Source: Leptofilum sp050292445
Lineage (GTDB): Bacteria > Chloroflexota > Anaerolineae > Promineifilales > Promineifilaceae
Direction: 5' to 3'
DNA: 39,438 nt
Assembly (NCBI GenBank): GCA_050292445.1
Contig: JBNKLQ010000014.1
Location: forward strand, 1 to 39,438
Shown here: in pieces, positions 16,526 through 24,876 of the stretch
Numbering within the stretch: position 1 is the first letter of the stretch
Layout of the letters: each line of letters opens with the position of its first letter
The notes under the pieces: generated by a model
Databases searched by the model: none
Told to the model about the DNA's origin: nothing
The model's input: the letters and a program-made list of their open reading frames with translations, nothing else
Program-made: the position numbers and the translations under genes

Positions 16526-16804
16526 CTATTTCTTGCTTGGAGTGAGAAGGCGCAGAAGCATGGTGAGTAGTACGCTGGCTGCCAGCACGCTCCAGGTTGC
16601 CAATCGGGTGACGTCTACGATGGGGTGCCGCTCGGTTTGCTCGCCTTGCTGGACGAGAACGGCCGTTGGCCGCTGCCACACAAATCCACCATAGGGAAAT
16701 TTGATAATGAGTGCCTGGGATTCGGGAATAAGGGTGTGATGTGGAGTGGATACGGCCGTTCCCTGCACCGTTTTCAGCTGAATAAAATCAGTAAGCTTCG
16801 CCAT
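16526..16804 (-). CDS. Short YtfJ-like paralogue lacking the Gly-rich loop
   Basis: A 92-residue protein. HPIVDVTRLA near the C-terminus followed by a hydrophobic segment (WSVLAASVLLTMLLRLL) lines up with the end of the neighbouring YtfJ-like protein, but the Gly-rich segments are missing and replaced by PYGGFVWQRPTAVLVQ. GGAGG lies just upstream of ATG 16804. It is probably membrane-associated through the C-terminal helix. The pairing suggests that the two act together or are duplicates; the function is unknown. Two ACGGCCGT copies, both Thr-Ala-Val. Confidence 0.7.
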   Translation of the reverse strand: MAKLTDFIQLKTVQGTAVSTPHHTLIPESQALIIKFPYGGFVWQRPTAVLVQQGEQTERHPIVDVTRLATWSVLAASVLLTMLLRLLTPSKK

Positions 16805-16865
16805 TGAACCTCCATGTTCATGACTTAATGTGGGTCTTTAACAATTTATGGGAAAGGTCGGGTGG

Positions 16866-17519
16866 TTAATCTTCCTGGAAATGGCGGTCGAGTTGTTCCA
16901 GTAGCTGGGCGGCTTCTACCAGCTTGTCTAACGGATTTTCTTCGCCGGTGAAGTAGCGGTAGTCGGCGGGCATCAGGTCCAGCGTTTCGATGATTTCCTG
17001 GTACTTTTCTTTGAGAGACCGTTCGCTAATGCCAAAAACGGCCGCAATTTGCGCACGGTCGATTTCTAAAAAGTTTACTTTGATAATGGCATAGACGAGA
17101 GCGCCAGCCCAAAGAGAGGGTTTGGGGGTCCGTAACGGCCGTCGGCCAATGGCAATGCGATATTCCAACCACATCTGAATTGCTTTGCCAATTTGGGGCA
17201 GCTCCAAATCCAGCTGTTTCATGCCTTCAATCAGGTTAGACTCCACGTCATCCAGACCTGTTGAAAAAAGCTGCTCGTAACGGGCAGCCACGTCCCCTTC
17301 CGTTTCAGTTTGCAGGTAGCCACCCAGGGCTGCCATTGCCTGGTCATAATCGCCGCCGCGCGTGTAGGCGCGGGTGAGATTGAGATGGTATTCAGGGTTT
17401 TCGGGATCGTCAGAAACGGCCGCAGCAAAAGCATCGACGGCCTTCTCGATCTGCCACGAATCGTAAAATGCCAGACCCGATTGATTATGTTCTACTGCCC
17501 GTTTTTGTTTACTTGTCAT
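16866..17519 (-). CDS. TPR-containing protein with a C-terminal helix-turn-helix-like region
   Basis: A 217-residue soluble protein. Residues 1-75 form about two TPR units (GLAFYDSWQIEKAVDAFAAA; NPEYHLNLTRAYTRGGDYDQAM). Residues 130-190 (PSLWAGALVYAIIKVNF..., AQIAAVFGISERSLKEKYQEI) look like a cyclin-fold or helix-turn-helix segment, in which AAVFGISERSLKEKY resembles a DNA-recognition helix pair. This could be a regulator or a scaffold protein. It is first in the leftward run leading to the YtfJ-like genes. No clear ribosome binding site precedes ATG 17519. Confidence 0.72.
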   Translation of the reverse strand: MTSKQKRAVEHNQSGLAFYDSWQIEKAVDAFAAAVSDDPENPEYHLNLTRAYTRGGDYDQAMAALGGYLQTETEGDVAARYEQLFSTGLDDVESNLIEGMKQLDLELPQIGKAIQMWLEYRIAIGRRPLRTPKPSLWAGALVYAIIKVNFLEIDRAQIAAVFGISERSLKEKYQEIIETLDLMPADYRYFTGEENPLDKLVEAAQLLEQLDRHFQED

Positions 17520-17606
17520 GAGGTAGCCAATCCCGCGTGATTTATGGTTGCATTGTACAAAGTGGTAGAACGAGCGTCAAGCAGATGGGACTGTAGTCAT
17601 AGGGTC

Positions 17607-18419
17607 TCAGGAGCCAAGCAGCTGAAAGCTGCGCAAAATCGCCTCAAAATCCGATTGGTGCCGAGGGTATTGGGCAAAACTGGTACAAGTGACTACCAAG
17701 TAAACGCCTGCATCTCCGGGGCCAATCTGCTCCAGGCAACGCCAGAGTGCCCCATCTTGCTCAATATTAAAGAGCAGGCTGCCCATTTGGACTTCGGTAG
17801 AATCTTCAAGAGGATTGATAGCGGAAAGGGTAACATTTTCTGGCAGCTGTGCTTGCGCATAGCCAATAATTTCGTTTAAGGAAAGCTGCTCCAGGCGCTG
17901 GCTTTGGGCCACGAGCACAAAAACCGGCTCGCCGGCGGTGAACACGGCCGTATCCTCTGTGCCTAAGAAAAGTAACTGCGTGTCAGCCACCAGAGCTTCG
18001 AATGTGCCCTCCAGGGCTTGGAGAGAAGGGCTGCTGCGAAACGTTGGCGTTTCCGGAGCGCGCTCCAGTTCAAAGGTATGCCAGGCTTTGGGCAGGTTGA
18101 GTGTGAACCGAAGCTGGCTGTCGGTGATGGGCCGCCAGCCAACCGGAGCAACCGTGTTGCTGTTGGCCAAAAAAAGAGGCGCACGGCCAATAGCCCGGGT
18201 GGTGGTGATAAGGAGTAGCAAGGCAACGGCCGTTAAGCCAGCATAGAGCAAAATCGTACGGAAGGGAGGCAGCGGTACAGTATCGTCAGGAACGGCCGTA
18301 GCGAGCTGAGGGGACTTCACCGAAGGCGATTTGCCAGGTGACAATGCTTTGCCACAATGCCAGCATTGTTTGTCTGTTGCCATGACCGATTGTCCGCAAT
18401 GTTCACAGCGCTGAACCAT
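17607..18419 (-). CDS. Zinc-ribbon membrane-anchored protein
   Basis: A 270-residue protein with an N-terminal double zinc knuckle, CEHCGQ...CWHCGK (residues 5-23), a Pro/Ser linker, one transmembrane helix (about 55-75) and an extracytoplasmic domain of about 190 residues beginning WRPITDSQLRFTLNLPKAWHTFE. That opening resembles PsbP/DUF1795-type domains, and the ending DFEAILRSFQLL is typical of such folds. The arrangement of cytosolic ribbon, single helix and outer domain is common in Chloroflexota and Actinobacteria surface proteins. GAGGAG lies upstream of ATG 18419. Three ACGGCCGT copies, all Thr-Ala-Val. Confidence 0.75.
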   Translation of the reverse strand: MVQRCEHCGQSVMATDKQCWHCGKALSPGKSPSVKSPQLATAVPDDTVPLPPFRTILLYAGLTAVALLLLITTTRAIGRAPLFLANSNTVAPVGWRPITDSQLRFTLNLPKAWHTFELERAPETPTFRSSPSLQALEGTFEALVADTQLLFLGTEDTAVFTAGEPVFVLVAQSQRLEQLSLNEIIGYAQAQLPENVTLSAINPLEDSTEVQMGSLLFNIEQDGALWRCLEQIGPGDAGVYLVVTCTSFAQYPRHQSDFEAILRSFQLLGS

Positions 18420-18563
18420 GTTTTCTCCTCAAAATGGAATTTTGGACCATTTTAGTCCAAAAACAGTACGCACATCCTATTGCCTGCCTATAGTACCCTA
18501 TCTTAAACTAATTACATTGTACATGAATTGATTTTCAAATTCCTCCTTTTTCTCCTCTTCCCG

Positions 18564-18593
18564 CAAAAAGCCTTGCAATCGCAAGGCTTTTTG
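18564..18593. terminator. Symmetrical terminator-like hairpin
   Basis: Perfect 13-bp arms CAAAAAGCCTTGC (18564-18576) and GCAAGGCTTTTTG (18581-18593) with a 4-nt loop. It lies between two divergently oriented genes (zinc-ribbon protein and beta-propeller protein), an unexpected place for a terminator. Its purine/pyrimidine-rich flank is shared with the hairpin at 6890-6916. Confidence 0.75.
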
Positions 18594-18664
18594 TTTGAGA
18601 TCGTACCTCGATAATAGGCTAGCAAGTGACAGTTCGTACAGTGGGTGGTTTTTGCTAAGCTACA

Positions 18665-20983
18665 ATGAATAGCATGATAAGGAAAAGAAATCTGCTGTTT
18701 TATGCTTGGGTTTTGTTTTGTTTGGTCGCTTGCTTCCCGGCAGAAGAGGAACTCATTGCACCCACGGCAACCAATCAATTATTGATGACTCCGGTTCGGT
18801 CACCCGTCACTGCTGCTTCAACATCACAAAACCCAACCACGACTCCCAGCCCCCTGCCGGTTCCGACACAAACGGCCGTTATCACTCCCACTGTTCCACC
18901 GACATCCACACCTGAACCCAGCTTTACCGAAACGGCCTTTTTTGGCGATCCCGTCGCCCAACGATTGCTGCCGCTAACAAACGGCCGTTTTGCTATCCAA
19001 ACCATGCAAGGTGTTGCTATTTATGATGAGGCGGATTTAGCGAATGTTGCCCAATTTATTCCTGTTGAACCGCCCGGCTGGCCTCGGGCCTGGCTGTCTG
19101 CCTCGGCGGAGCATCTGATTTGGCACAATGAGAACGGCCGTCTGTTTGTGCAGCGGCTGGCGGATGAGTCCATCCTTCTAGAAGTGCCGGGCAACCCCAA
19201 CGGCTGGGATCATCCTAGCTTTCACCTCTCGCCCAAAGGTAACTTTGGCTGGCTGTATGATGGGGAAACGTACAGTGACGAGCCACCTGTGGTGACGCTT
19301 TATCGCTTGCAGGATGGCGCAGAGTTGGCCCAATTCCGTGGGGAGTTACCCCAATTTTCTGGTGACGAAGCCTTTTTCGTCCGTGATACAGATGAAGGGC
19401 TGCTGGTTTATGATTCGGCTCAGCCAACCCAACCGCTTTACACGGTGGCGCGTGACGAAGAAATTAGCTTTTGGGACATTGACCTCACGGCCGATTGGTT
19501 GCAGATTACCAAGTATCTTCGGACGGAGGAACGGCCGTTTGTTGAGTTGCGTAATCTAGCCACTGGTGATCTTTTGCACACATTTTCCCTGGCAGACGAT
19601 GAAGCGCGCGTGACGCTTTCGCCAGATGGGCAATCATTGGCAATCACATTTAAACAAGATGATGGCGCTGATTCGCCAACGGTGGTTGCTGCTGGTGTGC
19701 GACTCTACAGTGTGTCAGGTGAACTGCGGCATGAGTTTTTGGCTCCACCAACACTACATCTGCCCGTGCCCTCCGTCTGCGATGGCGTCTGGGCATCTCG
19801 CCGTTCCGATCTTGTTTATTCGCTTATCAGCGTGAACTTTGCCCCGGACGGCCGTTCCCTTAGCGTAACTTACAGCGACTATGTCGCCGATTCTCTCACC
19901 CAGTTGTATGCCACAGAGTCAGGTGAAAAATTAGCCGAGTTTGTGGGGCATGAATCACTGTTTGCGGTAAACGGCCGTTCCTTCCTTTCCCTCTCAACCG
20001 ATGGCCGGTTGCAGCAGTGGAACACAACCACACCGGATGCTGTCCCGCAAACGATTGCCCGCTACGGCACACCTATCACCGATTTGGCGCTATCGAGCAA
20101 TGGAGAAATGGCTGCGCTGGTTAACGGGACCGGCGTTGAGCTGCGCCGCACGGCCGATGGCGAACCGGTGCAGCAGTATGATGCGGCAACGGCCGTCACC
20201 TTTACGCCTGATGACCAAATGATTGTGTTAGGTTTTGCCGACGGCCGTATCCAGTGGCGCAGCCTAGCAGACAATTCCCTGCTAAACGAAATGAGCGATC
20301 ACGCAGCCCCGATACGACGGCTAGCCTTTTGGCCCCACCAAAAAGAGCCAACCGTCTTGGCCCTGGCTGAAAACGATTGCCGGATCACTCGCTGGCAGCT
20401 CACAACTGGCAGCCAGCTTGAGCCGCTCAATGCCATCCTGACGTTTGATGAATATGGTGAGGTCATTCAAATGTCAATCAATGATTTTGCCCTGTCGCCA
20501 ACGGAAAACTTGCTTGCGGGGCGCTCCTGGTTTATGTATGGCTTTGGGGTTTGGGACCTCACCAACAACAGCAACATCTTGACACAACTAGAAGATCAGC
20601 CCCAAAGCGTTTGGGATTTGGCTTTTTCTGCGGACGGCCGTTTGCTGGCAACAGGTGAACGATGGCCGCTCGGCGGCTGGGTTGGCCCAGAGCGTGGTGG
20701 CTTGCGTTTGTGGCAAATTGACGAAGATAATGTTTCGCTGCGATGGTCAACTGAGCTGAATCAATATGTGGGGGCTGTGGCTTTTTCTAACAACAGTTCA
20801 TTGCTGGCTGTAGGCTACAGCAGCGGCGATGTGACTTTGGTCAACGCTCGCCAGGAGCAGTTTGTGGGTCGGTTGGAAACGGTTAGTGGGGTGACAGGAT
20901 TGGCTTTTGGCGGAAACGGCCGTTTGCTGGCTGCCACCACCCGCGATGGCCTCATCCACATCTGGCAAACAGACTCTCCGTAA
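18665..20983 (+). CDS. WD40-type beta-propeller lipoprotein
   Basis: A 772-residue predicted lipoprotein: lipobox LVAC (Cys at about residue 23), a T/P/S-rich linker to about residue 80, then many repeated blades of about 40-50 residues. Blade endings such as LRLWQID and GLIHIWQT and openings such as FSADGRLLATG and LAFGGNGRLLAAT are WD40-like. It probably forms one or two extracellular propellers that bind a protein partner. It has the highest ACGGCCGT load of the window, ten copies in 2.3 kb, often at the NGR/DGR turn between blade strands. The stop codon lies within one arm of an inverted repeat shared with the downstream palindrome. Confidence 0.85.
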   Translation: MNSMIRKRNLLFYAWVLFCLVACFPAEEELIAPTATNQLLMTPVRSPVTAASTSQNPTTTPSPLPVPTQTAVITPTVPPTSTPEPSFTETAFFGDPVAQRLLPLTNGRFAIQTMQGVAIYDEADLANVAQFIPVEPPGWPRAWLSASAEHLIWHNENGRLFVQRLADESILLEVPGNPNGWDHPSFHLSPKGNFGWLYDGETYSDEPPVVTLYRLQDGAELAQFRGELPQFSGDEAFFVRDTDEGLLVYDSAQPTQPLYTVARDEEISFWDIDLTADWLQITKYLRTEERPFVELRNLATGDLLHTFSLADDEARVTLSPDGQSLAITFKQDDGADSPTVVAAGVRLYSVSGELRHEFLAPPTLHLPVPSVCDGVWASRRSDLVYSLISVNFAPDGRSLSVTYSDYVADSLTQLYATESGEKLAEFVGHESLFAVNGRSFLSLSTDGRLQQWNTTTPDAVPQTIARYGTPITDLALSSNGEMAALVNGTGVELRRTADGEPVQQYDAATAVTFTPDDQMIVLGFADGRIQWRSLADNSLLNEMSDHAAPIRRLAFWPHQKEPTVLALAENDCRITRWQLTTGSQLEPLNAILTFDEYGEVIQMSINDFALSPTENLLAGRSWFMYGFGVWDLTNNSNILTQLEDQPQSVWDLAFSADGRLLATGERWPLGGWVGPERGGLRLWQIDEDNVSLRWSTELNQYVGAVAFSNNSSLLAVGYSSGDVTLVNARQEQFVGRLETVSGVTGLAFGGNGRLLAATTRDGLIHIWQTDSP

Positions 20984-21057
20984 GGTTAACGCCGAGGTGT
21001 CTGGCACTGTCGAAATGGTCTTGGCAGGCTAGAACCTTACCGACAGTGCCAGACACC
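20980..21057. repeat. Perfect 17-bp inverted repeat with a competing second stem
   Basis: GGTGTCTGGCACTGTCG (20996-21012) and its exact complement (21041-21057) flank a 28-nt centre between the convergent propeller and mutS2 genes. A second pair, GTAAGGTT (20980-20987) and AACCTTAC (21033-21040), crosses it: one arm lies outside and one inside the main hairpin loop. No T run. Confidence 0.85.
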
Positions 21058-21063
21058 CGCAAA

Positions 21064-23487
21064 CTAATCGTCGTCGAATTTGACGACCGTGACGCCTGCG
21101 CCGCCTTCACCCTCTTTGCCTTCTTCAAAAGAGGCGACGTGTTTGTTTTTTTTGAGTGATTTGCGTACGGCCGTTCTTAGTTTCCCCGTCCCCTTGCCAT
21201 GAATAATCCGCACCCACGGCATTTGCGACAAATACGCTTGGTCGATGAACGTGGTCAGCTCAGACAGACCTTCCTCCACACGGCGGCCGCGAATGTCCAG
21301 CTCGACGCCCGGCGAGCTTGTTTTGGTGATTGGCGTGGATTCCATCTCTGGCTCTTCATCTTTGGGGCGGCTCTTAAACTCCAGATCGCCAAGCTTGGCT
21401 CGCATTTGCAAACGGCCGACGGCAATCATCGCCTCATACTTGCTGAGTGAGATGATTTCGCCCTCGGTATTGAGCGCTTTGATGGTAACTTTGTCGCCAA
21501 CTTCCATTTCCAGGCGGTTGCTGGTGAGCTTGCGCGTTTTGGTAGTTTTGGGCGCAATTTGCTCAACCTCTTCTTCCTCCAGCGCAGCCACACTCTTGCT
21601 TACCTGCTTCAGCTTGTTGATAGATTGGGCATCGCGAATTTGCCTACGCGCTTGCCGTAGCTCTTCCTCGATGACCGCGATTTTTTGTCGGGCCTCTTCC
21701 TGGGCTTCGGCCAGCACCGCTTCCCGTTCCTCTTCCAGCTGTTCTAGCTGGCGGGCCAGGGCGTCCTTTTCATCTTCAAGCTGGCGGCGAATGAGGCGCG
21801 CTGCCGCTTCTTCAGATGAGATTTTGTCGCGCAGATCGTAAATCGCATCCAGTAGGTTTTCCGCTTCGTTGCTGCCTGCGCCTGTCAGCGTCATGGCATC
21901 GTCCAGGATGGTCTCATCCAGCCCCAGCCGTCGAGCAATGGCAAAGGCATTGGACTTGCCGGGAATGCCAATCGCCATTTCGTAGGTGGGAGAAAGCGTT
22001 TCCACATCAAACAGCATGGAGGCGTTGGTGGCCCCTGGCTGTTGGTCGGCGTACAGTTTGAGTTCAGGGTAATGGGTAGCGATGAAGGTCGTCGCCCCTT
22101 TGTCGCGCAGAAAGCTGGTGACGGCTTGAGCCAGGGCTGCACCTTCTGTCGGATCGGTGCCGGAGCCTAACTCATCGAGCAGCACCAGCGAACGGTCATC
22201 TACGTGGGCCAAAATGCGAATGATGTTGGTCATGTGTGCCGAAAAGGTGGACAGACTTTGCTCAATGGACTGCTCATCGCCGATGTCGGCAAACACATCT
22301 TCAAAAACGGTCAGTTTGGCTTCGATGGCCGGTAGATGCATCCCAGATTGGGCCATCAACACCATGAGGCCGGTGGTTTTGAGGCTGACCGTTTTACCGC
22401 CGGTGTTCGGCCCGGTGATGAGCACAGTGAAGATGTCGTCGCCCAGGGTGAGATCCGTGGGGATGACTTCGTTGGGGGGCAGCAGCGGATGGCGCGCACT
22501 GCGAATCCAGATGTTGCTGCCAGGGTGCAGATTGCGCGGTGGCGGGGTCCATTTGGCCCGTTCGTTGGCGTGTTTGGGCGGCTTGGGCTGCTCAAATTCG
22601 CGCCACTCGACAAATTCTGGCGGCACGCCTTTGATGATGGCGGCATATTTGGCGCGGGCAAAAATCAAATCCAGCTCGGCCATGCGCTCCACAATGCGCA
22701 TGATTGGCTCGGCTACGTCGGCGACTTTGGCGGAGAGTTCGGCCAGGATGCGCTCGATTTCGGCCTGTTCGTCCATTTGTAAGCCGCGATATTCGTTGTT
22801 GAGATCGACGGTAGCCATCGGCTCCATCCAGACGGTCGCGCCGCTACCGCTCTGGTCATGGACGATGCCTTTGATGCGTCCTTTGGCATCGGTTTTGACG
22901 GGTACCACGTAACGGCCGCTTCGCATGGAAATGATCGGTTCCTGAAGCCACTGATTTTGGCTGGAGTTGAGCAGGCTTTGCAGTTTGTCTTGAATACGGC
23001 CGTGTACCTTGCGCAGCTCAGACCGTATTTTGGCCAGCTTGCTGCTGGCACTGTCCAGCACTTCGCCCCGTTCATCAATGGTGCTGCTAATGGCGTCTAC
23101 CAGGCCGGGGCATTCTTCTATGAGTTCGGCAATGGCTGCCAGATAGGGGAACTCATCAGCCACCTTGATAAGCTGCCGCTGCAGCGTGCGGGCAGCAATG
23201 AGGGTGCTGCGAATGTCCAGCAGATCTTCGGCAGGGATTGTGAAGCCACGCGTGGCATTATCCGCTTGGCGGCGCACATCGCGTGCCCCCCCGATGGTGA
23301 TATTGGTGTGCGTGTCTAGCAGCAGAAGGGCTTCGGCCGTTTCTGTTTGCCACTGTTCGGCCAAAATCTGGTCGGTGGTGGGTTGCAGTTTTTGGGCCAG
23401 TTCTTCGCCAGCGCTGAAGCTGGTGTAGCCAGCCAGGATGTTGAGTACTTTTTGGTATTCAAGGGTATGTAATGATTTTGTGTCCAT
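21064..23487 (-). CDS. mutS2: MutS2 (Smr-domain endonuclease/ribosome-rescue ATPase)
   Basis: An 807-residue MutS2. From ATG 23487 (AGGA just upstream): N-terminal SLHTLEYQKVLNILAGYTSF, helical core, MutS-type ATPase with Walker A GPNTGGKTVSLKTTG, the SQ-rich SIEQSLSTFSAHM loop, Walker B LVLLDELGSGTDPTEG and the ATHYPELK His motif, then a long coiled coil (about 500-620, rich in Glu and Arg) and a C-terminal Smr nuclease domain (LDIRGRRVEEG and IIHGKGTGKLR). Known roles of MutS2 are suppression of recombination and splitting of collided ribosomes. The frame is open 69 bp further upstream (to 23556) but that part is repeat-derived and lacks a ribosome binding site. Two ACGGCCGT copies. Confidence 0.97.
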   Translation of the reverse strand: MDTKSLHTLEYQKVLNILAGYTSFSAGEELAQKLQPTTDQILAEQWQTETAEALLLLDTHTNITIGGARDVRRQADNATRGFTIPAEDLLDIRSTLIAARTLQRQLIKVADEFPYLAAIAELIEECPGLVDAISSTIDERGEVLDSASSKLAKIRSELRKVHGRIQDKLQSLLNSSQNQWLQEPIISMRSGRYVVPVKTDAKGRIKGIVHDQSGSGATVWMEPMATVDLNNEYRGLQMDEQAEIERILAELSAKVADVAEPIMRIVERMAELDLIFARAKYAAIIKGVPPEFVEWREFEQPKPPKHANERAKWTPPPRNLHPGSNIWIRSARHPLLPPNEVIPTDLTLGDDIFTVLITGPNTGGKTVSLKTTGLMVLMAQSGMHLPAIEAKLTVFEDVFADIGDEQSIEQSLSTFSAHMTNIIRILAHVDDRSLVLLDELGSGTDPTEGAALAQAVTSFLRDKGATTFIATHYPELKLYADQQPGATNASMLFDVETLSPTYEMAIGIPGKSNAFAIARRLGLDETILDDAMTLTGAGSNEAENLLDAIYDLRDKISSEEAAARLIRRQLEDEKDALARQLEQLEEEREAVLAEAQEEARQKIAVIEEELRQARRQIRDAQSINKLKQVSKSVAALEEEEVEQIAPKTTKTRKLTSNRLEMEVGDKVTIKALNTEGEIISLSKYEAMIAVGRLQMRAKLGDLEFKSRPKDEEPEMESTPITKTSSPGVELDIRGRRVEEGLSELTTFIDQAYLSQMPWVRIIHGKGTGKLRTAVRKSLKKNKHVASFEEGKEGEGGAGVTVVKFDDD

Positions 23488-23494
23488 TTTTCCT

Positions 23495-23585
23495 GTGTTA
23501 GCCACAGAGGACACAGAGGGAAAAGAGATTTGGGGAAATGAAGCCAAAATCTGCAAAATCTGTGTGATCTGTGGTTTTAGTTAGA
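23495..23585. repeat. Dispersed 'CACAGA...TCTGTG' repeat upstream of mutS2
   Basis: CCACAGAGGACACAGAG (23502-23518) and ATCTGTGTGATCTGTGG (about 23557-23573) are near-complementary arms about 90 bp apart end to end. The wording matches the repeats at 27535-27612 and 32803-32880. Confidence 0.6.
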
Positions 23586-23620
23586 CGACTCTGGAAGCAC
23601 ATACCCTGGCGTATGGATGT

Positions 23621-23746
23621 TTAAGGGGAAATGTTCCGAGTCGGTTGATTTTTGTTTTTAAGAATTTGGTGATGGGAAACGGCCGTATCATGCAAACGCA
23701 ATCTGGCCAAGGAACCCACAAGCAATGCATTTTTAATGACAAACAT
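23621..23746 (-). CDS. 41-residue small protein with a strong ribosome binding site
   Basis: From ATG 23746 the frame encodes 41 residues starting MFVIKNALLVGSLARLRL. A GAGGAGG Shine-Dalgarno sequence lies 8-9 bp upstream of this ATG, the strongest in the neighbourhood, which is why this short frame is listed. The start is moderately hydrophobic, and the rest is polar and basic (HHQILKNKNQ). One ACGGCCGT copy is read as Thr-Ala-Val. A longer frame upstream (to 23815) lacks a binding site. I recognise no family. It might be a small membrane-associated peptide or a decayed gene end. Confidence 0.45.
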   Translation of the reverse strand: MFVIKNALLVGSLARLRLHDTAVSHHQILKNKNQPTRNISP

Positions 23747-23806
23747 AAAATTAACCTCCTCGTTTAGATTTTGCGTAAGTATACCGTTGAAATCAATTCT
23801 GGCTAA

Positions 23807-23845
23807 AAATGCCAAACAGGCCTGCGAACTCGCAGACCTGTTTGG
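23807..23845 (-). terminator. Terminator after the QorB-like gene
   Basis: CCAAACAGG (23812-23820) pairs with CCTGTTTGG (23837-23845). Inside it, CTGCGA pairs with TCGCAG across a single mismatch. On the minus strand the stem is followed by CATTTTTAG. It lies 25 bp after the stop codon of the reductase gene. Confidence 0.85.
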
Positions 23846-23870
23846 TTAAGTTGGTTGAATCGGTGTTTTG

Positions 23871-24776
23871 TTATGCAGTTGGCTGGGGAAGTAAAACATC
23901 TTGGTTAGCTGCCAGAAAATCAGCAACGGCCGTTGGCTGGCTGCCAGTGAGTTCGACGAAGTCGTTAGAGACTGTTTCAAACTGGCCTTTGGCCGTCGCT
24001 GTATCAATTGAAGCATACGTTTCGGCCACCGGTTTAGGCAGGCCGACCAAAACCATGTTGTGGATCAGAAGTTCCAATTCTAATGGAGCATAAGTGATAG
24101 GTTTACCGGCAAGCTGGGTAGCAATGTTGGCCAGTTTGGTTTGGGAGAGCGCTTCTGGGCCAGTGATGTCGAAGGTTCTACGGCCGTCGAAAGATGAGAG
24201 TAGCGCGGCAGCAGCAGCCTGGGCGCAATCCTCACGCGTGATGTAGGAAATTTTGCCATCGCCAGCGGCGCTAAATAGTTGACCTAGCTGGATCGCCTGA
24301 CCAAGTGACCCAAGAAGAAGATCGGAATATAGGTTATTACGCAGCACGGTCCAGTTTAACTGGCTGGCTGCCAATGCTTGTTCTGTGCCAAAGTGATCGG
24401 GGGCAAATAAAACGGCCGATTCTGGACCAGGGTTAATCAACGATGTGTAAACGACATGGCTGACGCCAGCGGCTTCGGCCGCTTTAACGGCTGCTTGATG
24501 CTGCTTTAGCCGCAGTCCTGGCTCATCCAAGGCATCGGTGCTGACGAGCAGCAGGCGATCCACACCGGCAAATGCCGCAGCAAGCGACTCCGGCTTATTA
24601 AAATCTGCCTGGCGCACAATAACGCCGCGCTGGCTCAAATCGGACAGCTTTTCCGGTGTCCGGGTAGTGGCGACAATTGTTCCCGCATTTGCTTGCAGCA
24701 GTAGTTCCACGACGCGACGGCCTAGTTGGCCAGAAGCACCGGTAACCAGTAAAGTTGGTTGGTTGTTTTTACTCAT
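23871..24776 (-). CDS. NmrA-like NAD(P)H:quinone oxidoreductase (QorB type)
   Basis: A 301-residue atypical short-chain dehydrogenase. The N-terminal Rossmann motif is VTGASGQLGRRV (residues 11-22), followed by TRTPEKLSDLSQRGVIVRQADFNKP and the block HVVYTSLINPGPESAV...DHFGTEQAL, all as in E. coli QorB (YtfG), which reduces quinones with NADPH. AAGGAG precedes ATG 24776. It is divergent from an HxlR-type regulator (24877), the same arrangement as ytfG-ytfH, which supports the assignment. It is probably induced by quinone or electrophile stress through that regulator. Confidence 0.87.
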   Translation of the reverse strand: MSKNNQPTLLVTGASGQLGRRVVELLLQANAGTIVATTRTPEKLSDLSQRGVIVRQADFNKPESLAAAFAGVDRLLLVSTDALDEPGLRLKQHQAAVKAAEAAGVSHVVYTSLINPGPESAVLFAPDHFGTEQALAASQLNWTVLRNNLYSDLLLGSLGQAIQLGQLFSAAGDGKISYITREDCAQAAAAALLSSFDGRRTFDITGPEALSQTKLANIATQLAGKPITYAPLELELLIHNMVLVGLPKPVAETYASIDTATAKGQFETVSNDFVELTGSQPTAVADFLAANQDVLLPQPTA

Positions 24777-24813
24777 TGTAAAACTCCTTGATCTAAGATA
24801 GAATGTTCACAAT

Positions 24814-24834
24814 AGTTACTATAAGTGATTAACT
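24814..24834. promoter_or_regulatory. Candidate operator of the HxlR regulator
   Basis: AGTTA (24814-24818) and TAACT (24830-24834) are inverted around ACT-ATA-AGT, in the 100-bp divergent promoter region between the reductase and regulator genes. HxlR-family proteins bind inverted repeats in such divergent spacers. Role inferred from position and symmetry. Confidence 0.45.
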
Positions 24835-24876
24835 CTCTGTTGGAAAGTAGGCACTTAAAAGTGGGGTAGTTACCAA

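Noticed and set aside
22157..22912. 251-codon plus-strand frame opposite mutS2
   Set aside because: It is a mirror of the MutS2 ATPase coding sequence, has Ser/Arg-rich low-quality composition and no ribosome binding site. The frames at 21245-21841 and 22336-22782 are rejected for the same reason.
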